From NCBI GenBank assembly GCA_016214245.1, contig JACROW010000129.1, positions 1-6,406 of the forward strand: a DNA stretch of 6,406 nt, in the 5' to 3' direction. The notes below the pieces were generated by a model. It was given only the letters and a program-made list of their open reading frames with translations, searched no databases and had not been told where the DNA came from. This document shows, one piece after another, positions 1 to 5,765 of the stretch (its first letter is position 1; every line of letters starts with the position of its first letter). Position numbers and translations under genes: made by a program. Origin of the DNA: Candidatus Omnitrophota bacterium (GTDB taxonomy: Bacteria; Omnitrophota; Gorgyraeia; 2-01-FULL-45-10).

Positions 1-1
1 A

Positions 2-757
2 GACAGGATAAACCAGTCATACAGGATAGATCTGGAGACGATACATATCGAATTGGAAGATGATATGGACTGGGATGCTCTAAAATCTCAGGTCCTCGAG
101 CTGAAGGATCGGTTGGACAGAATAGGTCCTGTCAACTTGGTGGCGATCGATGAGCATAAGGAGCTCGAAGAGAGGCACGCATTTCTTATTCATCAGCAGG
201 AAGACCTTATCAATGCGAAGGAATCTTTGCATAAGGCCATCCAGAAGATAAATAAGACGACAAAAGAGCTCTTCCTGGATACCTTTCAGAAGATACAGAT
301 TGAGTTCAAAAACTTTTTCAGGCTTCTCTTTGGCGGCGGCCAGGCCGAGCTTGTCCTGATAGACGATGCCGACGTACTGGAGTCCGGCATAGAGATAATA
401 GTAAGGCCGCCGGGAAAGAAGCTGCAGAATATCATGTTATTATCCGGAGGCGAGAAGGCCTTGACGGCAATTGCACTACTATTTGCGATATTCAAGGTCA
501 AACCAAGCCCATTCTGCATTCTGGATGAGATAGATGCGCCTTTAGACGAAGCCAATGTAAACAGGTTCTCAAATGTGCTGAAGGATTTCCTTAAGATATC
601 CCAATTCATAATTATAACCCACAATAAGCGCACTATAGAGCTTGCGGATGTTATGTACGGGATAACCATGCAGGAGAGGGGAGTATCGAAGGTAGTATCG
701 GTTAAATTTTTAGATGATAAAAAGAGTTCGGAAGAGAAAATGGAGGTCTTAGTTTAG
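2..757 (+). CDS. smc: Chromosome partition protein SMC, C-terminal part (5' truncated)
   Basis: The reading frame is open from base 2, so this is the last 251 residues of a much longer protein (SMC is usually about 1150-1200 aa). SMC is the ATPase of the SMC-ScpAB condensin that organises and segregates the nucleoid. The fragment begins at the end of the returning coiled coil (charged residues about 1-90, including the IGPVNLVAIDE stretch typical of SMC). It continues into the C-terminal head: ABC signature LSGGEKA at about 147-153, Walker B FCILDE at about 171-176 followed by the D-loop DAPLDEAN, and the H-loop ITHNKRT near His207. All ATPase motifs of the C-terminal half look intact. The hinge and N-terminal Walker A half lie upstream of the window. 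A TTG at base 53 is in frame but is an internal Leu, not a start. The gene ends 14 bases before the end of the convergent diguanylate cyclase gene. Confidence 0.96.
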   Translation, partial: DRINQSYRIDLETIHIELEDDMDWDALKSQVLELKDRLDRIGPVNLVAIDEHKELEERHAFLIHQQEDLINAKESLHKAIQKINKTTKELFLDTFQKIQIEFKNFFRLLFGGGQAELVLIDDADVLESGIEIIVRPPGKKLQNIMLLSGGEKALTAIALLFAIFKVKPSPFCILDEIDAPLDEANVNRFSNVLKDFLKISQFIIITHNKRTIELADVMYGITMQERGVSKVVSVKFLDDKKSSEEKMEVLV

Positions 758-771
758 TATAAGGATCATAG

Positions 772-1968
772 TCATTTCTTCCCGCCCAGAGCCTTGGTGT
801 AAAGAAATGTCCTATTTTTACCCGCATGCTTAGCCTCATACAATGCAAGATCAGCCCTGGAAACGAGTTCGTCTTTTGTCTTGGCATCCTCAGGATATGT
901 TGCTATGCCCGAACTGATCGTGAGGCGCTTCCCTTTGTCTATGGAGGCATCGTCCGCATAGAAGGCCTCGACCTCGTTCCTTAAGCGTTCGGCGAATACC
1001 CTCGCGCTCTCTTTTGAGGTGTTGGGCATGATTATGGTGAACTCCTCACCGCCGTATCGCGCTACTATGTCAAACCTTCTGGATTTACTCTGCAGGATAT
1101 CCGCCATCTGCCTCAACGCATGATCGCCTTTTATATGACCAAGCGTATCATTATAATTTTTGAAATTATCGACATCGAGCATCACGAGGCTTAAGATCAT
1201 ATCATTAAGCTTGGCCTTCTCCAGCTCGAACGAGAGGAGCTGCTGGAACTTGCCGTAGTTCCACAGCTTGGTCAGCCAGTCTATATTGGATAGATAGACG
1301 GTCTCCTCATAGAGCCTGGAGTTCTCTATCGCCAATCCGGCATGGTTTGCAAACATCGTCAGCATTCTGACGTCGGATTTCGTGATCGGCTTTTTGTTGA
1401 AGGCATTATCCACTAACAGGGCACCCAGCACCTTGTCCTTTGCCTTCAAGGGAACCGTAACGAAAAAATCGGTATTCAGCATTCTCTGCATCTCCGGGTC
1501 GACGAGGGATTTGGCCTCTTCGCTGGTTATCTCAAACGGCATGCCTTCCAGGATGGTCAGCGCCAATATCCCCATATCCTCTCTTAGGGGTATCTTTATA
1601 CCCTTCACGATAGAGTTCAATTTCGATTCCGGATCCTTTTTAAAGTTGTCATAGGCGGCTATGAAATCGTCGAGCGTCATCTTCCTTTGAGATATCGCAT
1701 GCCATATCTTTCCTGCTTCCTCGCCGGAGTGCGGCCCCATCCCCATCACGCCTTCCAGAACACCCTCCTTCTCATTCACCAGAAATAACATCGCGCGGTT
1801 AAAACCCAGCCCCTCGTGGGCCGTAAGGGCTGTCAGTATGATATAGAAGATCTGGTCCAGTTTCAGGGTCGTCCTCATCGCATTGGAGACTTCATAGAGC
1901 ATGGAGAACTCCCATTCCATCCTATCGAGTTCGCGCCTTAACTCTTCTTCTTTTCCAATCGGGTCCAT
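772..1968 (-). CDS. GAF-GGDEF diguanylate cyclase, cytoplasmic
   Basis: A 398-aa protein predicted to make cyclic di-GMP from two GTP. Residues about 5-25 are charged and helical (possible short coiled coil). Residues about 30-215 form a GAF-type sensor, recognisable from the closing stretch with VPLKAKDKVLGALLVDN and FANHAGLAIENSRLYEE. Residues about 226-393 form a GGDEF domain. It starts with DWLTKLWNYGKF, has the metal-binding aspartates in LDVDNFK (265, 267) and NDTLGHIKGD, and carries an intact active-site GGEEF at 306-310. Residues 297-300 (RRFD) fit an RxxD inhibitory I-site five residues before GGEEF, so product inhibition is likely. No membrane segment or signal peptide is visible. 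The start lies 4 bases after the stop of the upstream exported-protein gene and has no clear Shine-Dalgarno, which suggests translational coupling. The GAF ligand cannot be read from sequence. The catalytic call is strong. Confidence 0.93.
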   Translation of the reverse strand: MDPIGKEEELRRELDRMEWEFSMLYEVSNAMRTTLKLDQIFYIILTALTAHEGLGFNRAMLFLVNEKEGVLEGVMGMGPHSGEEAGKIWHAISQRKMTLDDFIAAYDNFKKDPESKLNSIVKGIKIPLREDMGILALTILEGMPFEITSEEAKSLVDPEMQRMLNTDFFVTVPLKAKDKVLGALLVDNAFNKKPITKSDVRMLTMFANHAGLAIENSRLYEETVYLSNIDWLTKLWNYGKFQQLLSFELEKAKLNDMILSLVMLDVDNFKNYNDTLGHIKGDHALRQMADILQSKSRRFDIVARYGGEEFTIIMPNTSKESARVFAERLRNEVEAFYADDASIDKGKRLTISSGIATYPEDAKTKDELVSRADLALYEAKHAGKNRTFLYTKALGGKK

Positions 1969-1972
1969 AGTC

Positions 1973-2443
1973 TTAGTATTTTTTAGCCGCCTCTTGCTTG
2001 GTCGGGGATATAGGCTCTTGCATAGGGGCCTGGCCTTTAAATGTCGGCCTTGCAGTTGGTATGTTTTTGATATTGCCGAAGAGAATCGTTATGGCGATCT
2101 CTTTACCCTCGGCCTTTCTCGCCGCGATCCTTACCGCATCGCCCGATTTAAGTTCCGATATATCCGTTACCTTAGATACATTCGTCCATGGCGTCATCTC
2201 GATCGTATGCACTGTATTATCCATATCGCTTTTTACTTCCAGCTTCGGTTTAGCTGGATCTGATACATCTATCTTCGAGATCGAACCCATGATTATGCTG
2301 AAGTTCGACAGCCCGGGCAGCTTGGCCGGAACGGCCGGCTTCTTCGGAACAGCTGGTTTCTTATCTTCCGCCGCAAGGCCTAAGTCGAAGAGAGCTAATG
2401 AATAAAAAAGGACCGCTATAACTACTGCAAATATTCGTTTCAT
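1973..2443 (-). CDS. Small exported protein of unknown function, possible OB/beta-barrel domain
   Basis: A 156-aa protein I do not recognise as a named family. Residues 1-25 are a signal peptide: MKR, then a hydrophobic core, ending LGLAA with likely cleavage before EDKK. There is no lipobox cysteine, so a soluble periplasmic protein is expected. Residues 26-44 are a Lys/Pro/Ala linker with a near repeat (AVPKKP, AVPAKLP). Residues about 48-125 alternate short beta-like strands (GSISKIDVSD, KLEVKSD, HTIEMTP, SGDAVRIAARK, KEIAITILFGNI), a pattern resembling small OB-fold-like domains such as DUF5666. That resemblance is inference. Residues about 126-156 are a Pro/Thr/Lys-rich, probably disordered tail. 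The ATG is preceded by AGGAGG with a 6-base spacer. It is the first gene of the minus-strand unit, 4 bases ahead of the diguanylate cyclase, so it could be a periplasmic partner of that signalling protein or simply co-transcribed. Confidence 0.85.
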   Translation of the reverse strand: MKRIFAVVIAVLFYSLALFDLGLAAEDKKPAVPKKPAVPAKLPGLSNFSIIMGSISKIDVSDPAKPKLEVKSDMDNTVHTIEMTPWTNVSKVTDISELKSGDAVRIAARKAEGKEIAITILFGNIKNIPTARPTFKGQAPMQEPISPTKQEAAKKY

Positions 2444-2449
2444 CTAAAG

Positions 2450-2455
2450 CCTCCT
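2450..2455 (-). promoter_or_regulatory. Shine-Dalgarno of the exported-protein gene
   Basis: The minus strand reads AGGAGG here, a perfect anti-SD match 6 bases before the ATG at 2443. It fixes that start codon and contrasts with the weak site before the following diguanylate cyclase gene. Confidence 0.85.
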
Positions 2456-2468
2456 CTGTCGCCGTATA

Positions 2469-2498
2469 AGCATATCATAAGTGCCCCTTCGTTGTCAA
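2469..2498 (-). promoter_or_regulatory. Predicted sigma-70 type promoter for the exported protein-diguanylate cyclase unit
   Basis: On the minus strand a perfect -35 hexamer TTGACA (2493-2498) is followed after 18 bases by TATGCT (2469-2474), a 4/6 match to TATAAT. Transcription would begin near 2462, leaving a leader of about 20 bases that holds the AGGAGG site. The perfect -35 is persuasive and the -10 is only moderate. It lies back to back with the riboflavin promoter, the two -35 hexamers being about 67 bases apart. Confidence 0.55.
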
Positions 2499-2512
2499 TT
2501 TCTATAGAAATT
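2497..2512. repeat. Perfect 16-bp palindrome, possible operator
   Basis: AATTTCTATAGAAATT reads identically on both strands. Its left edge overlaps the -35 hexamer of the minus-strand promoter and its right edge overlaps the left arm of the next inverted repeat. A site of this size and position could bind a dimeric regulator of the minus-strand unit, but no regulator gene is in the window and an AT-rich palindrome may be coincidental. Confidence 0.45.
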
Positions 2513-2560
2513 CCCCTTCGCTTCGCTCGGGGAATTCCGCCGAACGTAAGTGAAGGCGAA
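2509..2560. repeat. Palindromic (REP-like) repeat cluster between divergent promoters
   Basis: The arms AATTCCCC (2509-2516) and GGGGAATT (2529-2536) are perfect inverted repeats around a 12-base loop containing the tandem pentamer TTCGC TTCGC (2517-2526). A second, smaller inverted repeat follows (CGCC at 2538-2541 with GGCG at 2555-2558). Paired GC-rich stems in an otherwise promoter-only gap look like a dispersed bacterial palindromic repeat. A transcription terminator is unlikely because neither strand has a T-tract after the stem and no gene ends here. The reverse complement of TTCGCTTCGC recurs exactly in the nusB 3' end at 4902-4911. Confidence 0.6.
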
Positions 2561-2565
2561 ATATG

Positions 2566-2593
2566 TTGACAAATTTTTAAAAATTGGTATAAT
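2566..2593 (+). promoter_or_regulatory. Strong sigma-70 type promoter of the riboflavin operon
   Basis: TTGACA (2566-2571) and TATAAT (2588-2593) both match consensus exactly with a 16-base spacer, and TGG directly before TATAAT makes an extended -10. Transcription should begin at about 2599-2601, at the first base of the FMN aptamer, so the leader is essentially all riboswitch. A consensus promoter implies that operon output is set mainly by the riboswitch. Confidence 0.88.
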
Positions 2594-2600
2594 GAAAAAC

Positions 2601-2716
2601 ATCTTCGGGGTGAGGTTTAATTCCTCGACCGGTTGTGAAAGCCAACGAGTCCTCTTAAAGAGGCCTGAATCCTGTGAAAATCAGGTGCCGACCGTGCAGT
2701 CGGGATGGAAGAAGAT
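2601..2716 (+). ncRNA. FMN riboswitch aptamer (RFN element)
   Basis: The segment has the full RFN architecture. P1 pairs ATCTTC (2601-2606) with GAAGAT (2711-2716). P2 is GAGG (2612-2615) with CCTC (2623-2626). The conserved CGACCGG follows at 2626-2632, then a P3 arm GTTG (2632-2635) with CAAC (2643-2646). P4 is CCTC (2651-2654) with GAGG (2660-2663), P5 is CCTG (2671-2674) with CAGG (2682-2685), and P6 is CCGAC (2688-2692) with GTCGG (2699-2703), followed by the conserved GGATGG and closing GAAGAT. The signatures TCTTCGGGG at the start and GCCGAC...GTCGGGATGG...GAAGAT at the end are diagnostic. It binds FMN and shuts off riboflavin genes when FMN is plentiful. Its position 60 bases before ribBA fits exactly. 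Confidence 0.97.
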
Positions 2717-2756
2717 AGGTTAGTTCATAGTTGATAGTAAAAAGAAACCCCGGAGA
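2602..2756 (+). promoter_or_regulatory. Predicted antiterminator pairing of the FMN riboswitch
   Basis: Bases 2602-2611 (TCTTCGGGGT) can pair with 2747-2756 (ACCCCGGAGA) over 10 consecutive pairs with one G-U. This uses the 5' strand of aptamer stem P1 and the whole 5' arm of the terminator, so it excludes both. Without FMN this helix would keep transcription going; with FMN, P1 closes and frees the terminator. It rests on complementarity read by eye. Confidence 0.55.
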
Positions 2757-2775
2757 GAACCTTCGGGGATTTTTT
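2748..2775 (+). terminator. Riboswitch-controlled intrinsic terminator
   Basis: CCCCGGAG (2748-2755) pairs with CTTCGGGG (2761-2768) in an 8-bp stem with one G-U and a 5-base loop, followed by ATTTTTT (2769-2775). It lies 31 bases after the aptamer and ends on the base before the ribBA ATG. Its stem also contains the only SD-like bases near that start: GGAG in the 5' arm and GGGG in the 3' arm, 7 bases from ATG. Folding would therefore block translation as well as transcription. Confidence 0.88.
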
Positions 2776-3972
2776 ATGAAATTCAATACGATAAAAGAAG
2801 TCATGGAGGATTTAAAAAACGGGAAGATGGTCATCGTCATAGACGATGAAGGCCGCGAGAATGAAGGCGACCTCATTATGGCGGGGGCCCTCACAAAACC
2901 GGCCGATATAAATTTTATGGCAAAATATGCGAGGGGGCTGGTCTGTGTTCCGATGGAAGGCTCAAGGCTTGATGAGCTGGATTTGCATCCGATGGCAACG
3001 AAGGCGCCCGATCCATACCGGACAGGTTGGGCGATGTCCTGCGATGCGAGACACGGGATAACGACGGGCATCTCTGCGCACGACAGGGCGCGCACGATAA
3101 ATGTCTTGGCCGACCCCAATACGAAATCAAGCGACCTCGTTAAGCCCGGCCATATCTTTCCATTGCGTGCCAACGAAGGCGGGGTCTTGGTCAGGGCCGG
3201 CCATACAGAGGCCTGCATAGACCTGTTAAAATTGGCTGGACTCCATCCGGCTGGGGTTATCTGTGAGATCATGAAAGACGACGGCACAATGGCGCGCACT
3301 AACGATCTATTGGAATTTTCTAAAGAGCACGGTCTAAAGATCTGCACTATAGCGAGCCTCATCGAATATAGAAGAAAAACTGAAAAACTGGTCAAGAGGA
3401 TAGCCCGGACAGTCATACCGACTGATTTCGGAAAGTTCAAGGTTTTTGTCTATGAATCGATCACGGATAAGTATCATCATCTGGCGCTTGTTAGGGGTGA
3501 GCCAAACAAAAACGGGACGTTGGTGAGGGTCCATTCTGAATGTCTGACAGGGGATGTCTTCGGGTCTAAGCGATGCGATTGCGGCGAGCAGTTGAAGTTG
3601 GCGATGAAGAGGATAGCCAAAAGAGGCAGCGGCGTCATACTCTACATGCGGCAGGAGGGCCGCGGCATCGGCTTGGCGAATAAATTGAGGGCGTATGAGC
3701 TTCAGGATAAGGGCCTGGATACTGTGGAGGCGAATAAGGCGCTGGGATTTAAACCGGACTTGAGAGACTACGGGATAGGCGCCCAAATATTGGTGGATCT
3801 CGGATTGAAAAAGATAAGGCTTTTGACCAATAACCCGAAAAAGATCGTCGGCCTTGAAGGATATGGGCTTGAGGTAATCGAAAGAATGCCGTTACAGATC
3901 TCGCCTACAAGGACGAACAAACGTTACCTGAAGACAAAAAAAGAAAAACTCGGACATGATATCTGGGTATAG
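2776..3972 (+). CDS. ribBA: Bifunctional 3,4-dihydroxy-2-butanone 4-phosphate synthase / GTP cyclohydrolase II
   Basis: A 398-aa two-domain enzyme, the usual RibBA length, supplying both starting branches of riboflavin synthesis in the cytoplasm. Residues about 1-200 are the RibB domain (ribulose 5-phosphate to dihydroxybutanone phosphate plus formate): acidic loop [10 protein letters not shown] at 23-32, [13 protein letters not shown] at about 93-105, PGHIFPL at 124-130, HTEA at 143-146 and [12 protein letters not shown] at 163-174. Residues about 205-398 are GTP cyclohydrolase II: zinc cysteines 256, 267 and 269 in [26 protein letters not shown] at 292-300, [11 protein letters not shown] at 329-339 and TNNPKK at 351-356. 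All key residues are present. In RibB, WAMSCDAR replaces the commoner FTVSVDAR, a mild change. The ATG at 2776 gives the standard N-terminus. An upstream in-frame TTG (2731) would add 15 residues translated from the terminator hairpin and is unlikely. It is the first gene under the FMN riboswitch. Confidence 0.96.
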   Translation: MKFNTIKEVMEDLKNGKMVIVIDDEGRENEGDLIMAGALTKPADINFMAKYARGLVCVPMEGSRLDELDLHPMATKAPDPYRTGWAMSCDARHGITTGISAHDRARTINVLADPNTKSSDLVKPGHIFPLRANEGGVLVRAGHTEACIDLLKLAGLHPAGVICEIMKDDGTMARTNDLLEFSKEHGLKICTIASLIEYRRKTEKLVKRIARTVIPTDFGKFKVFVYESITDKYHHLALVRGEPNKNGTLVRVHSECLTGDVFGSKRCDCGEQLKLAMKRIAKRGSGVILYMRQEGRGIGLANKLRAYELQDKGLDTVEANKALGFKPDLRDYGIGAQILVDLGLKKIRLLTNNPKKIVGLEGYGLEVIERMPLQISPTRTNKRYLKTKKEKLGHDIWV

Positions 3973-3988
3973 AAAAGAAAACTAAAAA

Positions 3989-3995
3989 AGGAGGT
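3989..3995 (+). promoter_or_regulatory. Strong Shine-Dalgarno of ribH
   Basis: AGGAGGT lies 5 bases before the ribH ATG and is the best ribosome binding site on the + strand of the window. It suggests ribH is translated more heavily than its neighbours, which fits the many subunits needed for a lumazine synthase shell. Confidence 0.85.
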
Positions 3996-4000
3996 GGAAG

Positions 4001-4465
4001 ATGGCAAACGTAGTAAAAGCAGATTTGATTGCCAAGGGGAAGAAGTTCGCGATAGCGATATCCCGATTTAACGAATTCATATCGTCGAAGCTTCTCGAGG
4101 GGTGCCTTGACACATTGGAGAGGCACGGTGCAGAAGAGAAGGCGCAGGATGTTGTTTGGACGCCCGGCGCATTCGAATTGCCGCTCGTTGCTCTAAGGTT
4201 GGCGAAGTCGAAAAAATATGATGCGGTGATCTGTCTTGGGACCGTCATAAGGGGCGCGACACCTCATTTCGAATTTATCGCGAATGAGGCCGCAAAGGGC
4301 GTAGCGAAGGTCGCTCTCGATACAGGCACCCCCTGCATATTCGGCGTCATAACAGCAGATAATCTGGAGCAGGCGATCGAGAGGGCAGGTACGAAGGATG
4401 GCAATAAAGGTCGTGACGCTGCGCTCTCAGCGATCGAGATGGCGAATCTGTACGCGAAGATATGA
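4001..4465 (+). CDS. ribH: 6,7-dimethyl-8-ribityllumazine synthase
   Basis: A 154-aa lumazine synthase of normal length. It condenses 5-amino-6-ribitylamino-uracil with 3,4-dihydroxy-2-butanone 4-phosphate to give 6,7-dimethyl-8-ribityllumazine, the penultimate riboflavin step. Visible motifs are the substrate-stacking SRFNEFI at 21-27, PGAFELP at 55-61, [14 protein letters not shown] at 80-93 with the catalytic-type His89, FGVIT at 114-118, and the phosphate-binding [10 protein letters not shown] at 128-137 near the C-terminus, then SAIEMANL. Nothing essential is missing. Members of this family form pentamers or 60-mer icosahedral capsids; which applies here cannot be told by eye. It follows ribBA by a short gap with its own strong SD, and its stop overlaps the nusB start (ATGA). 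Confidence 0.97.
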   Translation: MANVVKADLIAKGKKFAIAISRFNEFISSKLLEGCLDTLERHGAEEKAQDVVWTPGAFELPLVALRLAKSKKYDAVICLGTVIRGATPHFEFIANEAAKGVAKVALDTGTPCIFGVITADNLEQAIERAGTKDGNKGRDAALSAIEMANLYAKI

Positions 4466-4929
4466 GGAAACGCACTAAGGCGAGGGAATGCGCCCTGAAG
4501 ATCCTGTATGCGATCGATATTACGAAAGAGGGTTCCAAGGAATGCATTGACGCGTTCTGGCAAAATCACGAAGAGTCGGAAACGCAGGTTAGGGATTTTA
4601 CCAATCAATTGGTTTCAGGGGTTTCAAAAAATATAGATTTGATCGATAAGGTCATAACCAGGTATGCCACAAATTGGCAGCTTAAAAGGATGGCAGTTAC
4701 AGACAGGAACATCTTAAGGTTCGCGACTTATGAGCTTCTGTTCATGGAGGATATCCCGCCCAAGGTATCCATAAACGAAGCCATCGACATAGCGAAGAGA
4801 TACGGTGACAAAGATTCGGGAAAATTTGTGAACGGGATTCTGGATAAGATAAATAAAACAGAAACCTCGCATAAACCCGACTCTACACTTAGAGAGGTTC
4901 CGCGAAGCGAAACTAAAAAAGCCAAATGA
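4462..4929 (+). CDS. nusB: Transcription antitermination factor NusB with an extra C-terminal tail
   Basis: A 155-aa NusB, the all-helical RNA-binding protein that joins NusE (S10) on boxA RNA in the rRNA antitermination complex. Family landmarks are [16 protein letters not shown] at 4-19, [22 protein letters not shown] at 71-92, [18 protein letters not shown] at 98-115 and [13 protein letters not shown] at 118-130. The usual NusB fold ends near residue 132. Residues 133-155 are a polar Lys/Ser/Thr-rich tail (ending [13 protein letters not shown]) encoded by DNA rich in inverted repeats, which may be a translated repeat insertion. The start overlaps the ribH stop by 4 bases (ATGA) and the stop overlaps the next start in the same way, so it is translationally coupled on both sides. 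No good SD is visible. A ribH-nusB pair is common across bacteria. Confidence 0.95.
   Translation: MRKRTKARECALKILYAIDITKEGSKECIDAFWQNHEESETQVRDFTNQLVSGVSKNIDLIDKVITRYATNWQLKRMAVTDRNILRFATYELLFMEDIPPKVSINEAIDIAKRYGDKDSGKFVNGILDKINKTETSHKPDSTLREVPRSETKKAK
4897..4913 (+). repeat. Inverted repeat in the nusB 3' end sharing a core with the intergenic repeat
   Basis: GTTCCGCGAAGCGAAAC folds as a 7-bp stem with one mismatch and a GAA loop. Its core GCGAAGCGAA (4902-4911) is the exact reverse complement of TTCGCTTCGC at 2517-2526. Two further small inverted repeats precede it: CTCTA (4881-4885) with TAGAG (4890-4894), and AACCTC (4863-4868) with GAGGTT (4894-4899). The cluster coincides with the non-conserved NusB tail. 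Confidence 0.5.
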
Positions 4930-5765
4930 CGCGATATGCAGATCTCCATGTGCACACATTCTATTCCGACTCGACCTTCTCGCCCGAAGAGGTCATGGCC
5001 TGCGCCAAAGATAAGGGGCTGGACGCGATAGCGATATGCGACCACGATTCCATAGACGGCATAGAGCCGTGCCAGAAGATAGGCCGCGAACTGGGTATTG
5101 AGATAATAGCGGGAATAGAGCTGACCGTAGAGAAGACGGATACGGAAGCGCATATACTGGGCTATGTTATAGACTGGAAGGTGGATTGGTTTCAAAATAG
5201 ATTGAAGGAGCTTCAGGCCGCAAGGGTCGATCGCATCTATAAAATGGTTGAGAGGTTAAAAGGCTTTCATATACAGATGGAGCCGAACGACGTCTTCGAA
5301 TTGGCCGGAAAAGGGTCCGTAGGAAGACTGCATCTGGCGCAGGCTATGTTGAGGACAGGCCGCATTAAAAATTTGAAGGAGGCATTTGATAGATACATAG
5401 GATTCGGAAAACCCTGTTATGTGCCGAACATGTACTTCTCTTCTAAAGAGGCGATAGATATCATCCGCAATGTTGGCGGCGTTCCGGTTTTGGCCCATCC
5501 TGACGTTATGGGCAACGATGCTTACATCCAGGAGTTCATAGAATACGGACTGAGAGGTATCGAGGTTTATCACACAGACCACAAGCCTCATGTGGCGAGG
5601 CATTACGAGGAGATCGCCAAGAGATTCGATTTAATAGTAACCGGCGGCTCTGATTGCCACGGTCTTGGTAAGGGAAGGGTTCTCATGGGCGGTGTGAGAG
5701 TGCCATACGAGTTAGTGGAGAAACTTAAAAATGAGGCGAGGAAGATAGCCAATGACCATCGATGA
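4926..5765 (+). CDS. PHP-domain metal-dependent phosphoesterase
   Basis: A 279-aa PHP-family hydrolase of the stand-alone type that includes 3',5'-nucleotide bisphosphate phosphatases and the RNase AM/YciV (TrpH) exonuclease group. Metal-site motifs appear in the expected order: DLHVHT at 6-11 (His8, His10) with Asp15, CDHD at 38-41 (His40), GIELT at 63-67 (Glu65), AHILGY with His76, GRLH at 133-136, LAHPD at 189-193 (His191) and GSDCHG at 241-246 (Asp243, His245). A trinuclear site is thus complete. Residues about 90-165 form the helical insertion typical of this subgroup. The likely reaction is release of phosphate from a nucleotide, or 5'-3' trimming of short RNA, in the cytoplasm. The exact substrate is not readable. 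It overlaps nusB by ATGA and ribD by 14 bases, so it is locked into the riboflavin operon, which raises the possibility that it acts on a pathway phosphate ester. Confidence 0.92.
   Translation: MTRYADLHVHTFYSDSTFSPEEVMACAKDKGLDAIAICDHDSIDGIEPCQKIGRELGIEIIAGIELTVEKTDTEAHILGYVIDWKVDWFQNRLKELQAARVDRIYKMVERLKGFHIQMEPNDVFELAGKGSVGRLHLAQAMLRTGRIKNLKEAFDRYIGFGKPCYVPNMYFSSKEAIDIIRNVGGVPVLAHPDVMGNDAYIQEFIEYGLRGIEVYHTDHKPHVARHYEEIAKRFDLIVTGGSDCHGLGKGRVLMGGVRVPYELVEKLKNEARKIANDHR

Noticed and set aside
758..771. Bidirectional terminator between the convergent smc and diguanylate cyclase genes
   Set aside because: The gap is only 14 bases with no inverted repeat or T-run. Transcripts probably overlap or end inside the opposite gene, but no terminator can be shown.
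1189..1210. Inverted repeat GCTTAA / TTAAGC with a 10-base spacer as a possible terminator or operator
   Set aside because: It is inside conserved GGDEF coding sequence, is short and AT-rich, and has no T-tract; it is likely chance.
2509..2536. The intergenic GC-rich hairpin as an intrinsic terminator
   Set aside because: There is no T-tract on either side, and no gene ends toward it from either strand.
2731..2775. TTG at 2731 as the ribBA start (15 extra N-terminal residues)
   Set aside because: The extra codons are the riboswitch linker and terminator hairpin, no good SD precedes the TTG, and ATG 2776 gives the normal RibBA length and N-terminus.
2655..3440. Minus-strand ORF of 261 codons opposite the riboswitch and the RibB half of ribBA
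   Set aside because: It lies opposite strongly conserved RibB coding sequence and the riboswitch, has no recognisable domain, and its length follows from the codon composition of the + strand gene.
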